From Ureibacillus terrenus (GTDB lineage Bacteria; Bacillota; Bacilli; Bacillales_A; Planococcaceae): a stretch of 35,093 nt of DNA. The translations under genes were made by a program, and so were the position numbers. Shown here piece after piece: positions 8,977 to 19,007 of this stretch. The stretch's first letter is position 1. Every line of letters starts with the position of its first letter. The stretch lies in the NCBI RefSeq assembly GCF_006569205.1, contig NZ_VIGD01000022.1, forward strand, positions 1-35,093, written 5' to 3'. Below the pieces are notes generated by a model. That model was given only the letters and a program-made list of their open reading frames with translations. It did no database searches and had not been told where the DNA came from.

Positions 8977-11900
8977 TTAGAGAACCTCCACTTTTGTCCG
9001 AATCAATCCGATTTGCTCAAGCTCTTCTTTTTCTTTTTGGTAATTAGTCCAGTCTAACTCTCCTTTGCGGTCAACCACTTCTTTATAAAACTCAAATTGC
9101 ACAAATTTGGCATGTTCCGCAAAAAACTGATGGGCATATGTTTCTAATTGTTTCATTTCCATCTGTACTTTATCTATTGTTTCTTTATAAGTTGCTTCTT
9201 GAATCGGTGCACTTAAGTCTGCTTGATATAGCGGTTGATGCTGCAGACGGAACAGGCGGTTCACCGCATCAATTAATAACTCATCGAAATATTGATTTCG
9301 CTTTTTCTTTGTCGTATTTTCCACTTTTGTTACTTGGGCAATTAAATCCGTCATATCGTTTTTTCGTTCTTGCAACAACTTTTCCGTTTCATCAATAAGT
9401 GTCATCGCATTTTCTTTCTTTGCGGTACAAATATCGTCAACTGCTTCTTCGAAACCAGATTCTAAAAATACGGTTAACTTGTCAAATAGTGTAGAAAGCT
9501 CAATAATCCCTACCTCACGTTTCACATCGGCATCACTATTTTCATAATAAGCAATCCATTTCTCGACTTTCGGATTCGATTCTACAAAAAGGTCTACCAT
9601 TTGCACAAATTTATCTTTCAAATCGTAATAACGGCCAACGATACCGCTTCTTTCTTTCCAATCCACCTTTGTATGGTCCACTTTTTTTAGGCCTATTTGC
9701 GAAATAATGATGTTCAAACGGTCGATCGCTTCTTTATAATTCCCTAACGATAAATGATGCGCAAGTGTTTCTTTATTGGATACCATTGTTCGCAGCTGTG
9801 AAGATTTCACATGGTTCATCGCATTTTCAATTTCGTTTTTATATAATTCAAGTACATACGTAAACGGTGAAATTGGTATATAGTAACCTTTATACTCGTT
9901 TGTGCTTTTCATTTCCTCTACTTTTTCTTGTATTTTTGCGAGAATATCCTTTTGAATCGTTGATACATACTCATGGAACTGTTGCACAAGCTTCAGCTTT
10001 TGCCAAATTGGCATATCGTTCCGGTCAAAGGTGAGGTTCGCAAAGTTACGCTCGTTTGGTTGAAGCGTATTCCATTTTTCTTCATCAAAGATGAAATTAC
10101 ATTCATCATGAAATTGTTGCAAATAACTTAATTGCTCTTTCCAAATAGCGAGATGGTTGTTTGTATGAACTTGCAATAGTTTTAAATCGATGTTACGTAA
10201 AGCTTCGTCAATTTTCTCTAAGTCTCCGTGGCGCTTATATCGCTTCAATAGCTCAATGCGGGCTTGGTCAAACGTTTCTTTAAACTCGTCGACGAGTTTA
10301 TCATATTCTTTCTCATACCACTGTTTAATTTTATCCCGCTTTGCTTCTAACGTATGTGACGTGACATTTTCAACATGAGCATTGTTGTCGATTCGTACGA
10401 CTTTTAGCGCTTGCAAGAACGTCATCCATTGTTCAACGATTTTTGGCGGTTTAATGGCATCCACAGAGCTAAAGAAAAACGCATCTTCAATCTCTTTATA
10501 TGTTACACGACGATGGCCAATAAACGACATTAAAGAGGCAAACGTACTTGGAATTTGCACTTCATATTGGTCATTTTCGTGATTTTGAATAAATAAGCCT
10601 GTATCGCGATAACCGTCCTTATCTAATTTAGCCGGAACTTTCGTCGCTTTTAAAGCATGTTGAAAGTGAGTAAAATCTTCGCTGTCTATAAATTTTACGC
10701 CTTGCTTTGCCCCTAGTTCGGCAATTGTTGCATCGTGAATAATCATTTTCGCATATCCTTCCGCTAATACCGGAAGATAGTCTTCTTCTGATTTTGTAAA
10801 AACAATCGGGCGCAATATATATCCTTCTTTATCGATTCGTTCAAACCAAGTTCGTGCGATTCTTGTAATTTCATCTGTAATCGCACGAATTTTTGTGCGG
10901 AATGGCTGCGCTAATTGATGGGCTGACTTGCGGATATCCATCATCTCCCGCTCAACCGATAACGCTTCTAATACTTTCTTCTGCAAATTCGTCACTTGGA
11001 AAAAGAGCAAGCAACGGCCGAGCCGCTCATACTTTCGTTTTATATCATCGATTTCTGTTTCCGCATCAGCGGTCGGTGCTAAAATGATAATCGGGTGATT
11101 TCCGCTATCTAGTAATTTGCTGTCAACAAGATCGTGCAAGGAAGCTAGTTTGCTAGCCCAAATAATGTCGACAATTTTTTTCGGATGAACTCCTAAATAT
11201 AGATGATTCGTTACTTTTATACGGAGCCCACATTTATTTCCTTTTACTTGAATTGTTTGCACGTCTGGATAGTCTTGCTCAATGGCTCTTGCAAAACCAA
11301 GAAGAAGACGTTGAATTTCTCCGTCTTTATCATATTGTTTCGCCAATTCGTTTAAATGTTGTTGAAGCTGTTGATCTTTTTCTTCATTTAATAAATAGTT
11401 CGCAATACCTGTTTTGACGGCATAGCGACGATTTAACCGCTCAAGGAACGCAAAGTTTGGACCGATATATGTTTCGAATTGCTCTGTTTTCATTCGTTGC
11501 TCAAGATACGTATATAAAAGCTCCGCTGCTTCAACGACTTCGTCTTTCGGATAAAGCATGCGCACTTGCGCTAATAACGTTTCCCGTTCTTTTCCGACAA
11601 TAAAAGAACCTTTAGGTGCATTAATTGAGAACGTTTCAAGACTGCGCAAGAGGACATCTAAACTAAATGATTCACCAGTCGTTTCATTCACGAATAAATG
11701 ATCAGATTCAGCTTTATATTTGTTTTGCACAAGATAAAAACCTAAATCATTTTTCGCAAGCGGCAAAGCGACAAACTCTTTAAATAATGGTATGCCTTCA
11801 ATATGTTTCGCTGATAATAAAATTTGTTGTTCTTCCTCACTATAATAATCTTTCGGATATGGCAGCTGCCGTAATAATGCTTTTTTCACAAACGGAATAT

Positions 11901-13029
11901 GCACTGGCTTTGTATCAATGTAATCTAGCTGGGAATGGTCGATTAAACTTTCTTTAAAACGCGGCACTGAATAAGCTAAGTCTTGTAAAATTTCACCTGT
12001 TTCCTTGTCTGGATGCTGCTCAAGATATTGATCACAATGAGCCATAATTACATTTAGCCAACCAAAGTTTCCCGCAGCAATCGTGTAAGCTGCTTCAACA
12101 AGACCAGCAGGATATTCACGCAATTTCCCACTTTGTTGTAACGATGCGATATAATCGCTAATATCTGCATAGGAGTTTTGACTGATTTCTAATTTATCTA
12201 AACGACGAGCAAGCGCCTCGAGCGCTTTAATTTGATCGCCAATTGCCGGAGAACAAAGCAGCAAGAAAGAGACATTTGGATGGCGAGTGCGGCTATCTTC
12301 ATGTTTAATCGCTGATGTGATCACTTTAATCGCATCACCGTCTAGTTTCTTTTTCCGCTCTTCACTTTGTTCTTGAATCCCATCCATAAATAATTCGTAT
12401 TCGGATTCCACTTCATCGACAATAACCATCAAATGCTCAATACCAAACTGTTTTAGGTAAGCTAAACCATTTTGGACAAGTTGGTCAAGCCGATCAATAT
12501 GTTGTAGCAAATCATTTGCTTCATGTTGTCCAAACTCAATTGCCTCTGCCAATTTTGCCGGTGAAAAACCAAGCGGAAGAAAATGATCTTGAATATGTTT
12601 CACAATCGACCCTTGAATCGTGCGGGCAGGTTGTTGTTCCGCTAATTTTGCTAGCGCTACATACGCCCCATAACCGACCCAGTTTTCCCCATAAAGAAGA
12701 TCCTCATGCATTTGTTCATAGCGAATATAAATAGGTAAAATGCCGTCAGCGAAATCTGGCTTTAATAACCGGACTTTTTGCAGTTGACCTGATTGGTCAC
12801 GAATCGTCCATCCTTTATCAATTCCAAGCGCTTCGCTCACTAATTCATAAGCAATACGCGATTTACCAATTCCCCATTTAGCAATCAATGTAAAAACTCG
12901 CGCCATTGGTGCTGACTTTAAATCTTGTAAATACTCTTTAAACGCATCATAAAATTCACGCTGACCGACCATTGGCTGTTGAACCGGAAATGTGGAAACC
13001 CCATCTTTTAACCAGACAGATTTGCTCAT
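8977..13029 (-). CDS. Giant P-loop ATPase (1350 aa) of the defence operon
   Basis: Counting from the ATG at 13029, the N-terminal domain (about 1-330) carries Walker A WGIGKSR (52-58) and Walker B MVIVDEVES (201-209), giving a STAND/AAA-like or BrxC-like ATPase. The middle (about 450-900) is mixed alpha/beta. From about 930 to the end it is dominated by long charged helices with coiled-coil character (for example KQWYEKEYDKLVDEFKETFD). The 13029 start has AAAGGGG 8 bases upstream; the ATG at 13059 lies inside the preceding gene without such a site. The size and plan, with an N-terminal ATPase and a long helical tail, recall BrxC/PglY of BREX, but no family can be assigned by eye. It may be the sensor or the scaffold that couples recognition to the nucleases. 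Confidence 0.8.
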   Translation of the reverse strand: MSKSVWLKDGVSTFPVQQPMVGQREFYDAFKEYLQDLKSAPMARVFTLIAKWGIGKSRIAYELVSEALGIDKGWTIRDQSGQLQKVRLLKPDFADGILPIYIRYEQMHEDLLYGENWVGYGAYVALAKLAEQQPARTIQGSIVKHIQDHFLPLGFSPAKLAEAIEFGQHEANDLLQHIDRLDQLVQNGLAYLKQFGIEHLMVIVDEVESEYELFMDGIQEQSEERKKKLDGDAIKVITSAIKHEDSRTRHPNVSFLLLCSPAIGDQIKALEALARRLDKLEISQNSYADISDYIASLQQSGKLREYPAGLVEAAYTIAAGNFGWLNVIMAHCDQYLEQHPDKETGEILQDLAYSVPRFKESLIDHSQLDYIDTKPVHIPFVKKALLRQLPYPKDYYSEEEQQILLSAKHIEGIPLFKEFVALPLAKNDLGFYLVQNKYKAESDHLFVNETTGESFSLDVLLRSLETFSINAPKGSFIVGKERETLLAQVRMLYPKDEVVEAAELLYTYLEQRMKTEQFETYIGPNFAFLERLNRRYAVKTGIANYLLNEEKDQQLQQHLNELAKQYDKDGEIQRLLLGFARAIEQDYPDVQTIQVKGNKCGLRIKVTNHLYLGVHPKKIVDIIWASKLASLHDLVDSKLLDSGNHPIIILAPTADAETEIDDIKRKYERLGRCLLFFQVTNLQKKVLEALSVEREMMDIRKSAHQLAQPFRTKIRAITDEITRIARTWFERIDKEGYILRPIVFTKSEEDYLPVLAEGYAKMIIHDATIAELGAKQGVKFIDSEDFTHFQHALKATKVPAKLDKDGYRDTGLFIQNHENDQYEVQIPSTFASLMSFIGHRRVTYKEIEDAFFFSSVDAIKPPKIVEQWMTFLQALKVVRIDNNAHVENVTSHTLEAKRDKIKQWYEKEYDKLVDEFKETFDQARIELLKRYKRHGDLEKIDEALRNIDLKLLQVHTNNHLAIWKEQLSYLQQFHDECNFIFDEEKWNTLQPNERNFANLTFDRNDMPIWQKLKLVQQFHEYVSTIQKDILAKIQEKVEEMKSTNEYKGYYIPISPFTYVLELYKNEIENAMNHVKSSQLRTMVSNKETLAHHLSLGNYKEAIDRLNIIISQIGLKKVDHTKVDWKERSGIVGRYYDLKDKFVQMVDLFVESNPKVEKWIAYYENSDADVKREVGIIELSTLFDKLTVFLESGFEEAVDDICTAKKENAMTLIDETEKLLQERKNDMTDLIAQVTKVENTTKKKRNQYFDELLIDAVNRLFRLQHQPLYQADLSAPIQEATYKETIDKVQMEMKQLETYAHQFFAEHAKFVQFEFYKEVVDRKGELDWTNYQKEKEELEQIGLIRTKVEVL

Positions 13030-13042
13030 CTTTTCAACCCCT

Positions 13043-14122
13043 TTATCGTTGAAATTCAAGTTTTAATAATTGGTATTCTCGTTTACCTAAATAACCCCTT
13101 CCATGTCTCGGCTGGCCTGATTCATAATCAGCAATATAAAACAAACCTTCACGAATACCTTTTGTCATATAATAATCGACAAAGCGCGCAAGCCCTTGTT
13201 CCCATGTTGGATAAAAACGCTCCATCAGCTTACGAAGTAACGGTTCAATCGCAACAAAACCGCGATCATCCCGCTCTTCGTCCACTTTTTTCTTTAACCA
13301 TTCGATTTCTGATATACTCTGAACGTTCGTAAATGAAAATAAAAAATGTGAATCGATATGCTCCAACATCTTTTCTTTATTTAAAATGATGATTCCGACA
13401 TCAGCTTCGATAAACCAATCTAAATAAGCAAATAATTGCATCGGTGCGCGCATAAACGAAGAAATATTTGTTTTTGCCGGCTCTTTACCGCTTGAGCCAA
13501 CAAACATCCAATCTTCATCTAATTCAATTTCTTCTTGAGCAAGAATGTCACGCCAATCTTTCCCTAATGCTTCATTTTTAAAAGCATGAAGAAGAAAGTT
13601 CATATCATTAAGATCTGGATTGCTTGAAAACGGATGATACAGAGCATCGGCAAATCGCAATGTCCACTTGCTTAGCTGTTCGAGCGAGTGACCGTTTGTT
13701 TCAAATAAACCATCATTCAACAATAAATGCATGATGACTCGTGTTCTTGGCGAATATCGCAATAGTTGTTTTGCAAGCAACAATTCCCATCCGTGTTGTT
13801 GTTCGTACGCAGCTACAAGTTCATTTGCTTCCTCTGTACGAATCAAATATCCATCGTCTGCTCTTGTTAGGAAATGGACACCTTTAATTTCAAAATTCCG
13901 CGAAAGTTTTGCGTACTCATAACCATGTAGTCCAAATAATTCTTTGGAACGGTCTAGCTTTTTATCTTTTTCTTCCACATCTTTTCCTAAATATAATTTT
14001 GCGATTTCCTTGATTGAGCGCGCTTCGGTTTTTTCGGGAATGCGCGATAACAACTCACACCATCTCTCAAAATTTCCCGGCTCAATCCAAAATCGCTCAA
14101 TCGATAGTTTGATTTGCTTCAT
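13043..14122 (-). CDS. Unknown 359-aa defence-operon protein
   Basis: Soluble, mostly helical protein with no family or catalytic motif that I recognise. Notable stretches are GLHGYEYAKLS (about 64-74), a hydrophobic segment DVGIIILNKEKM (about 243-254), and a C-terminal basic block GRGYLGKREYQLLKLEF. Its start overlaps the stop of the preceding gene as ATGA, and the next gene begins 13 bases after its stop, so the three are translationally linked. By position it is likely a structural or adaptor subunit that works with the 361-aa protein and the giant ATPase. No function is claimed. Confidence 0.6.
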   Translation of the reverse strand: MKQIKLSIERFWIEPGNFERWCELLSRIPEKTEARSIKEIAKLYLGKDVEEKDKKLDRSKELFGLHGYEYAKLSRNFEIKGVHFLTRADDGYLIRTEEANELVAAYEQQHGWELLLAKQLLRYSPRTRVIMHLLLNDGLFETNGHSLEQLSKWTLRFADALYHPFSSNPDLNDMNFLLHAFKNEALGKDWRDILAQEEIELDEDWMFVGSSGKEPAKTNISSFMRAPMQLFAYLDWFIEADVGIIILNKEKMLEHIDSHFLFSFTNVQSISEIEWLKKKVDEERDDRGFVAIEPLLRKLMERFYPTWEQGLARFVDYYMTKGIREGLFYIADYESGQPRHGRGYLGKREYQLLKLEFQR

Positions 14123-15204
14123 CCTCTGTCCCTCAATTCATCAATCCACTGTTCGATCCGCTGGCGGAGCTGTTTGCTTCCTGCCACCAGCGAAATAAAC
14201 AAACTTGTATTGTATAACTCATCTTCAATATGGCTCGGAATGCGATATTCTTCATCGACAATCGTTAAAAAACCGCGATCATGCAAATGATGGAATATTG
14301 TTTCTAAACGAGCGATTTCGTTTGGGAATAGTTGATAGTTGCTCACTTTACAAAACTCTAAAACGAAATCATTAATCGTTCCGTAACGATATTCTTGTTT
14401 TTTTGACGACATTAAAATAACGTCAACTTCGTCGTTCACCGCATGAAACCGAACGGTCGTCATCCCTTGCGCCTCCGTCTGCTCGCGAACAACGCAACAA
14501 AGGAAAATAAATAAGTTCCAAGGGTGCGTGAAAATATGTTTGAATAACGGATTCTTTAATGAGATATTTGGCTCATGCGGGGCTAATACAGCAAGCGGTG
14601 TATCCTTTAACGGCGATAACTGCAAGTTAGCAGCTATTTTTCGCCCTTTCACCCATTGTTCATCAATTTTTTTGCCGAGCAGTTCGTCTTGTTCAACCGC
14701 TTCTTGTTGATACTGTTGGATATGGGTTAAATAGTAAATAATACGCTGATAATACGGTGCCCCGTTAAAAATCAAATGATTGCGCTCACGGAAAAGAGGC
14801 TCAACTTCCTTTACATGTTGCTCTAAAGATTCTGTTTCGTACCGCTCACTATGTTTTAACTCATCTAATATTTTTACGATTTCTCCTGCAAACTTTGGCA
14901 TTTTGTGAACGAAATCAACAATTCCGTCCAAATCCTCTGCCTCACACATTTTTAATACGGTTAACAACGACGTTTTTAATAAATATTGTTGATACGCCTC
15001 ATCAAAGCAAAGCAATGTATGAAGAAAATCAGTTTGATTCGGAAACCGCTTCACAAACGCAATCCAATTGTTCGTGATCACTGCCTTTTTCTCACGCACA
15101 TATAAAAGACCTTTTCTAACAAACGGCTCAAGCTCATCGACATAAGCTGTTTCACCATAGTGATACAGCTTCTCTAAATGACTATGTAACCTTTTCAACT
15201 CCAA
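14119..15204 (-). CDS. Unknown 361-aa defence-operon protein
   Basis: I do not recognise a family. The sequence is predominantly helical, with many Leu, Glu and His residues and no signal peptide or membrane segment. I use the TTG at 15204 as start: a perfect AGGAGG ends 8 bases before it. The in-frame GTG at 15211-15213 overlaps that AGGAGG and cannot be the start served by it. The gene follows the second specificity gene by about 33 bases and overlaps the next gene by 4 bases. The pair of unknown proteins between specificity subunit and ATPase suggests a complex-forming pair. Confidence 0.6.
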   Translation of the reverse strand: MELKRLHSHLEKLYHYGETAYVDELEPFVRKGLLYVREKKAVITNNWIAFVKRFPNQTDFLHTLLCFDEAYQQYLLKTSLLTVLKMCEAEDLDGIVDFVHKMPKFAGEIVKILDELKHSERYETESLEQHVKEVEPLFRERNHLIFNGAPYYQRIIYYLTHIQQYQQEAVEQDELLGKKIDEQWVKGRKIAANLQLSPLKDTPLAVLAPHEPNISLKNPLFKHIFTHPWNLFIFLCCVVREQTEAQGMTTVRFHAVNDEVDVILMSSKKQEYRYGTINDFVLEFCKVSNYQLFPNEIARLETIFHHLHDRGFLTIVDEEYRIPSHIEDELYNTSLFISLVAGSKQLRQRIEQWIDELRDRG

Positions 15205-15237
15205 CGCACTCACCTCCTAGAAAAGAAGGAGTGTCTC

Positions 15238-16671
15238 TTACGCTCCTTCGGAAATTTTTGATTCATCAAATTTGCCTTCGATGAGATTTTCGACGTCTTG
15301 TTTGGCTTCCGAGATAAATTTTTTTGATTGAATTTCAAACTTGATTGCTTTTGAAATTTTTTCATGAATCTCATCTTGAATTTCTTGTGCAATTATCGGA
15401 ATTACAAAATTAGATAATTGCTCATTAAACAAATACTGTTGCCTAATTCCATAAGAGTGCTTTTGAACTTCTAAAGAACCTACAAGAGAATTTAATACAC
15501 ATGTTAAATACCCTGGTTTGCATTTCTCATTCGTTCTTAAAACCGCAACATGTGCCCCACTTAGTAATGGAAGCATTTCATCAACTACTAGACAAGCTTC
15601 TCCCAGAGGTGGTCCTGCCGTTGTATAAACAACATCGTCTACACGAATTGCTTGGTGTTCATTAGCCTTATAATAATCTTGTGAAACTTGAATTTTTGCG
15701 TTTTCTATCTCAATTCTATATGGATCAATATCTGAAACAATAAGTGATGGGATTCCTTTTTCAACCCTATCATTTTCATCTGGTGAATTATTTCTAATGA
15801 TTTTAAATAAAACTTGACTCATTTTAAGTAAAGGAATTCCTAAAGTCTTTAAATGTTCTTGGAAACTCAAATACTCTTTATTATAAAATTGAACATTTAA
15901 ATATGGTTCTAAAAGATCCGCGTTAACAACCCATGATTTTGTGACTTCATATTTAAATTCATCTAATTTAAGTACTAGACTGAGAAGCGATTCAGCTTCT
16001 TCCTTCAACCGCTTCGATTCTTCCCGTAACTCTTCCGCTTTTCGGACTTTGTTGCCGATGTAGTTTTGAATTTTTATAGAAGGTATCAATAATAAAATAT
16101 CTCTAATGTTTTTATTTGTTAAGGACGGTTGAACTCCACCGTAAGCAAGTCGATACATTTGATTAATACAATATTGTGTATTCATATAAGCAAGTATGTA
16201 ATCAGCATCTACTACTTGCCTGTCAAAAGAAACTCTTGTCAAATTTTGCCCCATAGCAATTTTCGGTACGTTACTCGGCACTTTACAAAATCTACCTATA
16301 GTTCCTACACGCGTAATAATAATATCACCTGCCTCAGATTGTATTGCTGGTTGACTAAAATATATTTCTGGATCTACATCAATGATAGTATCCCAATCAA
16401 TTTGATTATCTTGGATATTCTGAACTCGAAGTAGTGGTATTCCTTCACCTTTTCTCCTATAAGCAGACGAAGGTATACCTTGCCACCCAATAGGGGAATT
16501 CATACTTTTCATAATTTCCCCCAACTTTTTTTTTGTTAAAGGAGATTTTAATAACTTATTCTGTGTCTCTATAAACTGAACGTCATAGAACTTGCTATCA
16601 AGCCTTTCATCATCTATCTCGGTTTCAGTTGCCCATATTATAGATGGCTTTTTAGAAACTATTCTAAACAT
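15238..16671 (-). CDS. HsdS-like type I specificity protein (second copy)
   Basis: A 477-aa protein with two target-recognition half-domains, each beginning with a helix and an RLD/LEP-x-(F/L) motif. The first spans about 20-205 (RLDSKFYDVQF, then a TRD with IPLLRVQNIQ and GDIIITRVGTIG), the second about 245-440 (IPSLIVSDIDP, VDDVVYTTAGPPLG). A charged helix at about 206-236 (VRKAEELREESKRLKEEAES) separates them, with another at the C-terminus: the standard HsdS plan. It would bind a bipartite DNA site and guide the methylase encoded just upstream. AAAGGGG precedes the ATG. The 85-base gap before this gene is the largest in the operon. Confidence 0.85.
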   Translation of the reverse strand: MFRIVSKKPSIIWATETEIDDERLDSKFYDVQFIETQNKLLKSPLTKKKLGEIMKSMNSPIGWQGIPSSAYRRKGEGIPLLRVQNIQDNQIDWDTIIDVDPEIYFSQPAIQSEAGDIIITRVGTIGRFCKVPSNVPKIAMGQNLTRVSFDRQVVDADYILAYMNTQYCINQMYRLAYGGVQPSLTNKNIRDILLLIPSIKIQNYIGNKVRKAEELREESKRLKEEAESLLSLVLKLDEFKYEVTKSWVVNADLLEPYLNVQFYNKEYLSFQEHLKTLGIPLLKMSQVLFKIIRNNSPDENDRVEKGIPSLIVSDIDPYRIEIENAKIQVSQDYYKANEHQAIRVDDVVYTTAGPPLGEACLVVDEMLPLLSGAHVAVLRTNEKCKPGYLTCVLNSLVGSLEVQKHSYGIRQQYLFNEQLSNFVIPIIAQEIQDEIHEKISKAIKFEIQSKKFISEAKQDVENLIEGKFDESKISEGA

Positions 16672-16756
16672 GGTTAGCCCCTTTCCTATTCAACATTATG
16701 TAACTCAAACATCGAAACTATAAAAACTTCGGAATCAATTAAAATATCCTACTGTA

Positions 16757-18634
16757 CTAGAGGCCTTTCTTATACGCCTCAACAATTTTTAACAAATCGT
16801 TCCGGTCATTCCCTAACTGTACTTCTACTTTATTTTTCACATCAAACCCAATTTCTTCTGCAACCGCCATAAACACTGGTCCTTGTTTTTCATTTTCGTG
16901 TTCTTTCTTTTTAATATAGAGGAATGATGTTTTCGCACCTGTTCCAGATAATTGGAATGTTACTGTCGGTAATGAAACAACCGCTTTCACAATCGCGCGA
17001 CCGCCTTCAAACTCACCTGTTACTTCATTTTTCTTACCCATTAAATATTCACGTACATGTTTATAGCTTGAGTTGCTTAAAATGCCGTCTGGAAGAACGA
17101 TAATTAAATAACCGCCCGGTTTTAATAACTCTAAATTTCGGTCAATGAATAATACCGCTTGGTCTGTCGAATTGACTTGTTTCCAAACACCTTTGCTATT
17201 TGGCTTTGCTCCAAGACATAAACCATTTTTCATCGGTTTTCCGTCTTCGTCAATTCCGGATGTGTAACGTTCTAGAATGGCTCTACCTTCTTCTGTTTTG
17301 TTCGATACAGAACCGGAGCCAAACGGCGGGTTTGTGATAATCACATCAAATGATTCAGGTTGTAATGAATCGGTCATTAACGAGTCGCTTACCCAGAAAA
17401 TCGGAGCTTTTGGCAATCCGTGCATCGCCATATTCAAACGTGCTTTTACAATCATGCTCCGTGTTTTATCGGCACCAACAAAGCTATGCTCTTTCATTTT
17501 CTCTAAATGTTCTTTTATTTTTTCTTTTTGAATCCCCGCAAATTCTCTCGTAAAGTATCTTTTTATTGCTTCATAGGCTTTAATTAAAAATCCTCCAGAG
17601 CCGCAAGTTGGGTCAAGTACACGGAAGGTTGGATTTCCGTTTTCATCCGTTTCTAGCAATTTAGCCGCTTCTTTTGGATTTGTTGTTAAATCGTGCATCA
17701 CCATATCAACCATTGCTTCAGTTACTTGACGCGGTGTTAAATACGTCGCTTGACCGACTTTACTGTCATACTTGCCACGTAGTAACACATCGTATAGGCG
17801 CCCTAGAATATCAGCGGTCACATCTTTTAATGTCGCCTTTTTAACGACTCCGTTATCATCTTCGAACTCACCGAGCTCTTGGAATGTTTCAAACGCGGCA
17901 ACATAGTTTGCTGGATTTTCCAACTTAATATACTCATCTTCGTTGAAAATATAGCACTTTTCACCTTTGTCGTTGATCGCTACATAGTCGTCATGATTTT
18001 TTATTTCTTTAAATGCCGCTTTGATTTGTTTTACCGCTTCTTTTCCATGCTGCTTTATGTACTCATACTTTAAAATGTCATATAATTTTAAACCAGCATT
18101 TTCTCCTTCTCTTAAAACGTAGTCAGGGTGATAAAGACGAAAAATTTCCATAAACAATAATTTACTTATTTCATCGATCGCCTCGTTCGTAGAGCTAATA
18201 TTATCGGCACCAGCAGGCCCGTAAAGACGTTCGTGTAAATCATCAAACCGTTTTTGCAAAGTTGAATAAATATCTAACGACCAAAGTTCTTGCTTTGTTA
18301 ATTTTTTCTTTTCTTTTTTTGTTACATCGACAACAGATGGAATTTCTGCAATAGGCGTAGATTCAATACAGTCGGCGTAATAGTTTACCTCTCCGTTCGT
18401 GGCCCAAATAAAGTCAGGAGCCGATTCATGATATTGCGCTTCAATGAGCGCCGATTGTTGCACAGCGTATGATAAATCAGCATCTTTTTCAAAAATTTTT
18501 ACATAAACGACTTTCTCATCTCCTGTTGCTGTGAAAATTGTTGTTCCGTCTTCTTCATTTACAGTAGGTTCAGAGAACTGGCCATATCCTTTCATTGTTA
18601 ATTGGTCTTGTACTTGTTGAATTGTCGTTTCCAT
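16757..18634 (-). CDS. HsdM-like type I N6-adenine DNA methyltransferase
   Basis: A 625-aa protein counted from the ATG at 18634, which has AGGAGG 9 bases upstream; frames that start further up run into the previous gene. The N-terminal part (about 1-130) is an accessory domain, followed by an HsdM helical domain and the methylase core. Motif I is DPTCGSGG (341-348) for S-adenosylmethionine, and motif IV is NPPF (435-438), typical of gamma-class N6-adenine enzymes. All required residues are present. It transfers a methyl group to adenine at sites chosen by the S subunits and would mark self DNA. There is no HsdR gene, so cleavage must come from other operon members. Confidence 0.92.
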   Translation of the reverse strand: METTIQQVQDQLTMKGYGQFSEPTVNEEDGTTIFTATGDEKVVYVKIFEKDADLSYAVQQSALIEAQYHESAPDFIWATNGEVNYYADCIESTPIAEIPSVVDVTKKEKKKLTKQELWSLDIYSTLQKRFDDLHERLYGPAGADNISSTNEAIDEISKLLFMEIFRLYHPDYVLREGENAGLKLYDILKYEYIKQHGKEAVKQIKAAFKEIKNHDDYVAINDKGEKCYIFNEDEYIKLENPANYVAAFETFQELGEFEDDNGVVKKATLKDVTADILGRLYDVLLRGKYDSKVGQATYLTPRQVTEAMVDMVMHDLTTNPKEAAKLLETDENGNPTFRVLDPTCGSGGFLIKAYEAIKRYFTREFAGIQKEKIKEHLEKMKEHSFVGADKTRSMIVKARLNMAMHGLPKAPIFWVSDSLMTDSLQPESFDVIITNPPFGSGSVSNKTEEGRAILERYTSGIDEDGKPMKNGLCLGAKPNSKGVWKQVNSTDQAVLFIDRNLELLKPGGYLIIVLPDGILSNSSYKHVREYLMGKKNEVTGEFEGGRAIVKAVVSLPTVTFQLSGTGAKTSFLYIKKKEHENEKQGPVFMAVAEEIGFDVKNKVEVQLGNDRNDLLKIVEAYKKGL

Positions 18635-18647
18635 ATACTGTTTCCTC

Positions 18648-19007
18648 CTATTTTCGTTTGACACGAAGTAAATTTTCCCGCGGTGATTCGTATTTGCCGC
18701 TGCTAATGGCAACATCAATAATTTCACGTTGCGACACAATCATATCAGCAGGGAGCTGAGCGAAAACATCGGGATCAATTTTTGTTAGCGGGCGACCTTG
18801 CAACGCCCGCTCAATTGCCGCCAAAATGATTTGCTGACGTTCATCTTGTCTTACTGTCCAAAGCCCTGCTTCATTTTGAATGATACTTGGATCTAAGCGC
18901 ACAAATAACTCCATTTGTTCCCGATTCCAATATAACTCATTTTCATGCGCAATCGTCACAAGCTGGTCAATCGTTTTTGGGGTTTTTAAATATTCATATA
19001 AAATCAT
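18648..19007 (-). CDS. Small 119-aa defence-operon protein
   Basis: Not recognised. It is a small soluble protein that looks like two compact helical/winged-helix pieces: about 1-60 (TIDQLVTIAHENELYWNREQ, then a wing-like GLWTVRQDE) and about 60-119. Its ATG directly abuts the TAA of the preceding gene, with GGAGG at good spacing, and the methylase gene follows 13 bases after its own stop. The link to the methylase suggests a small regulatory or bridging subunit. This is inference from position. Confidence 0.6.
   Translation of the reverse strand: MILYEYLKTPKTIDQLVTIAHENELYWNREQMELFVRLDPSIIQNEAGLWTVRQDERQQIILAAIERALQGRPLTKIDPDVFAQLPADMIVSQREIIDVAISSGKYESPRENLLRVKRK

Noticed and set aside
15205..15213. 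GTG start for the 361-aa gene
   Set aside because: The AGGAGG overlaps the GTG itself, while the TTG nine bases on has the proper 8-base spacing.
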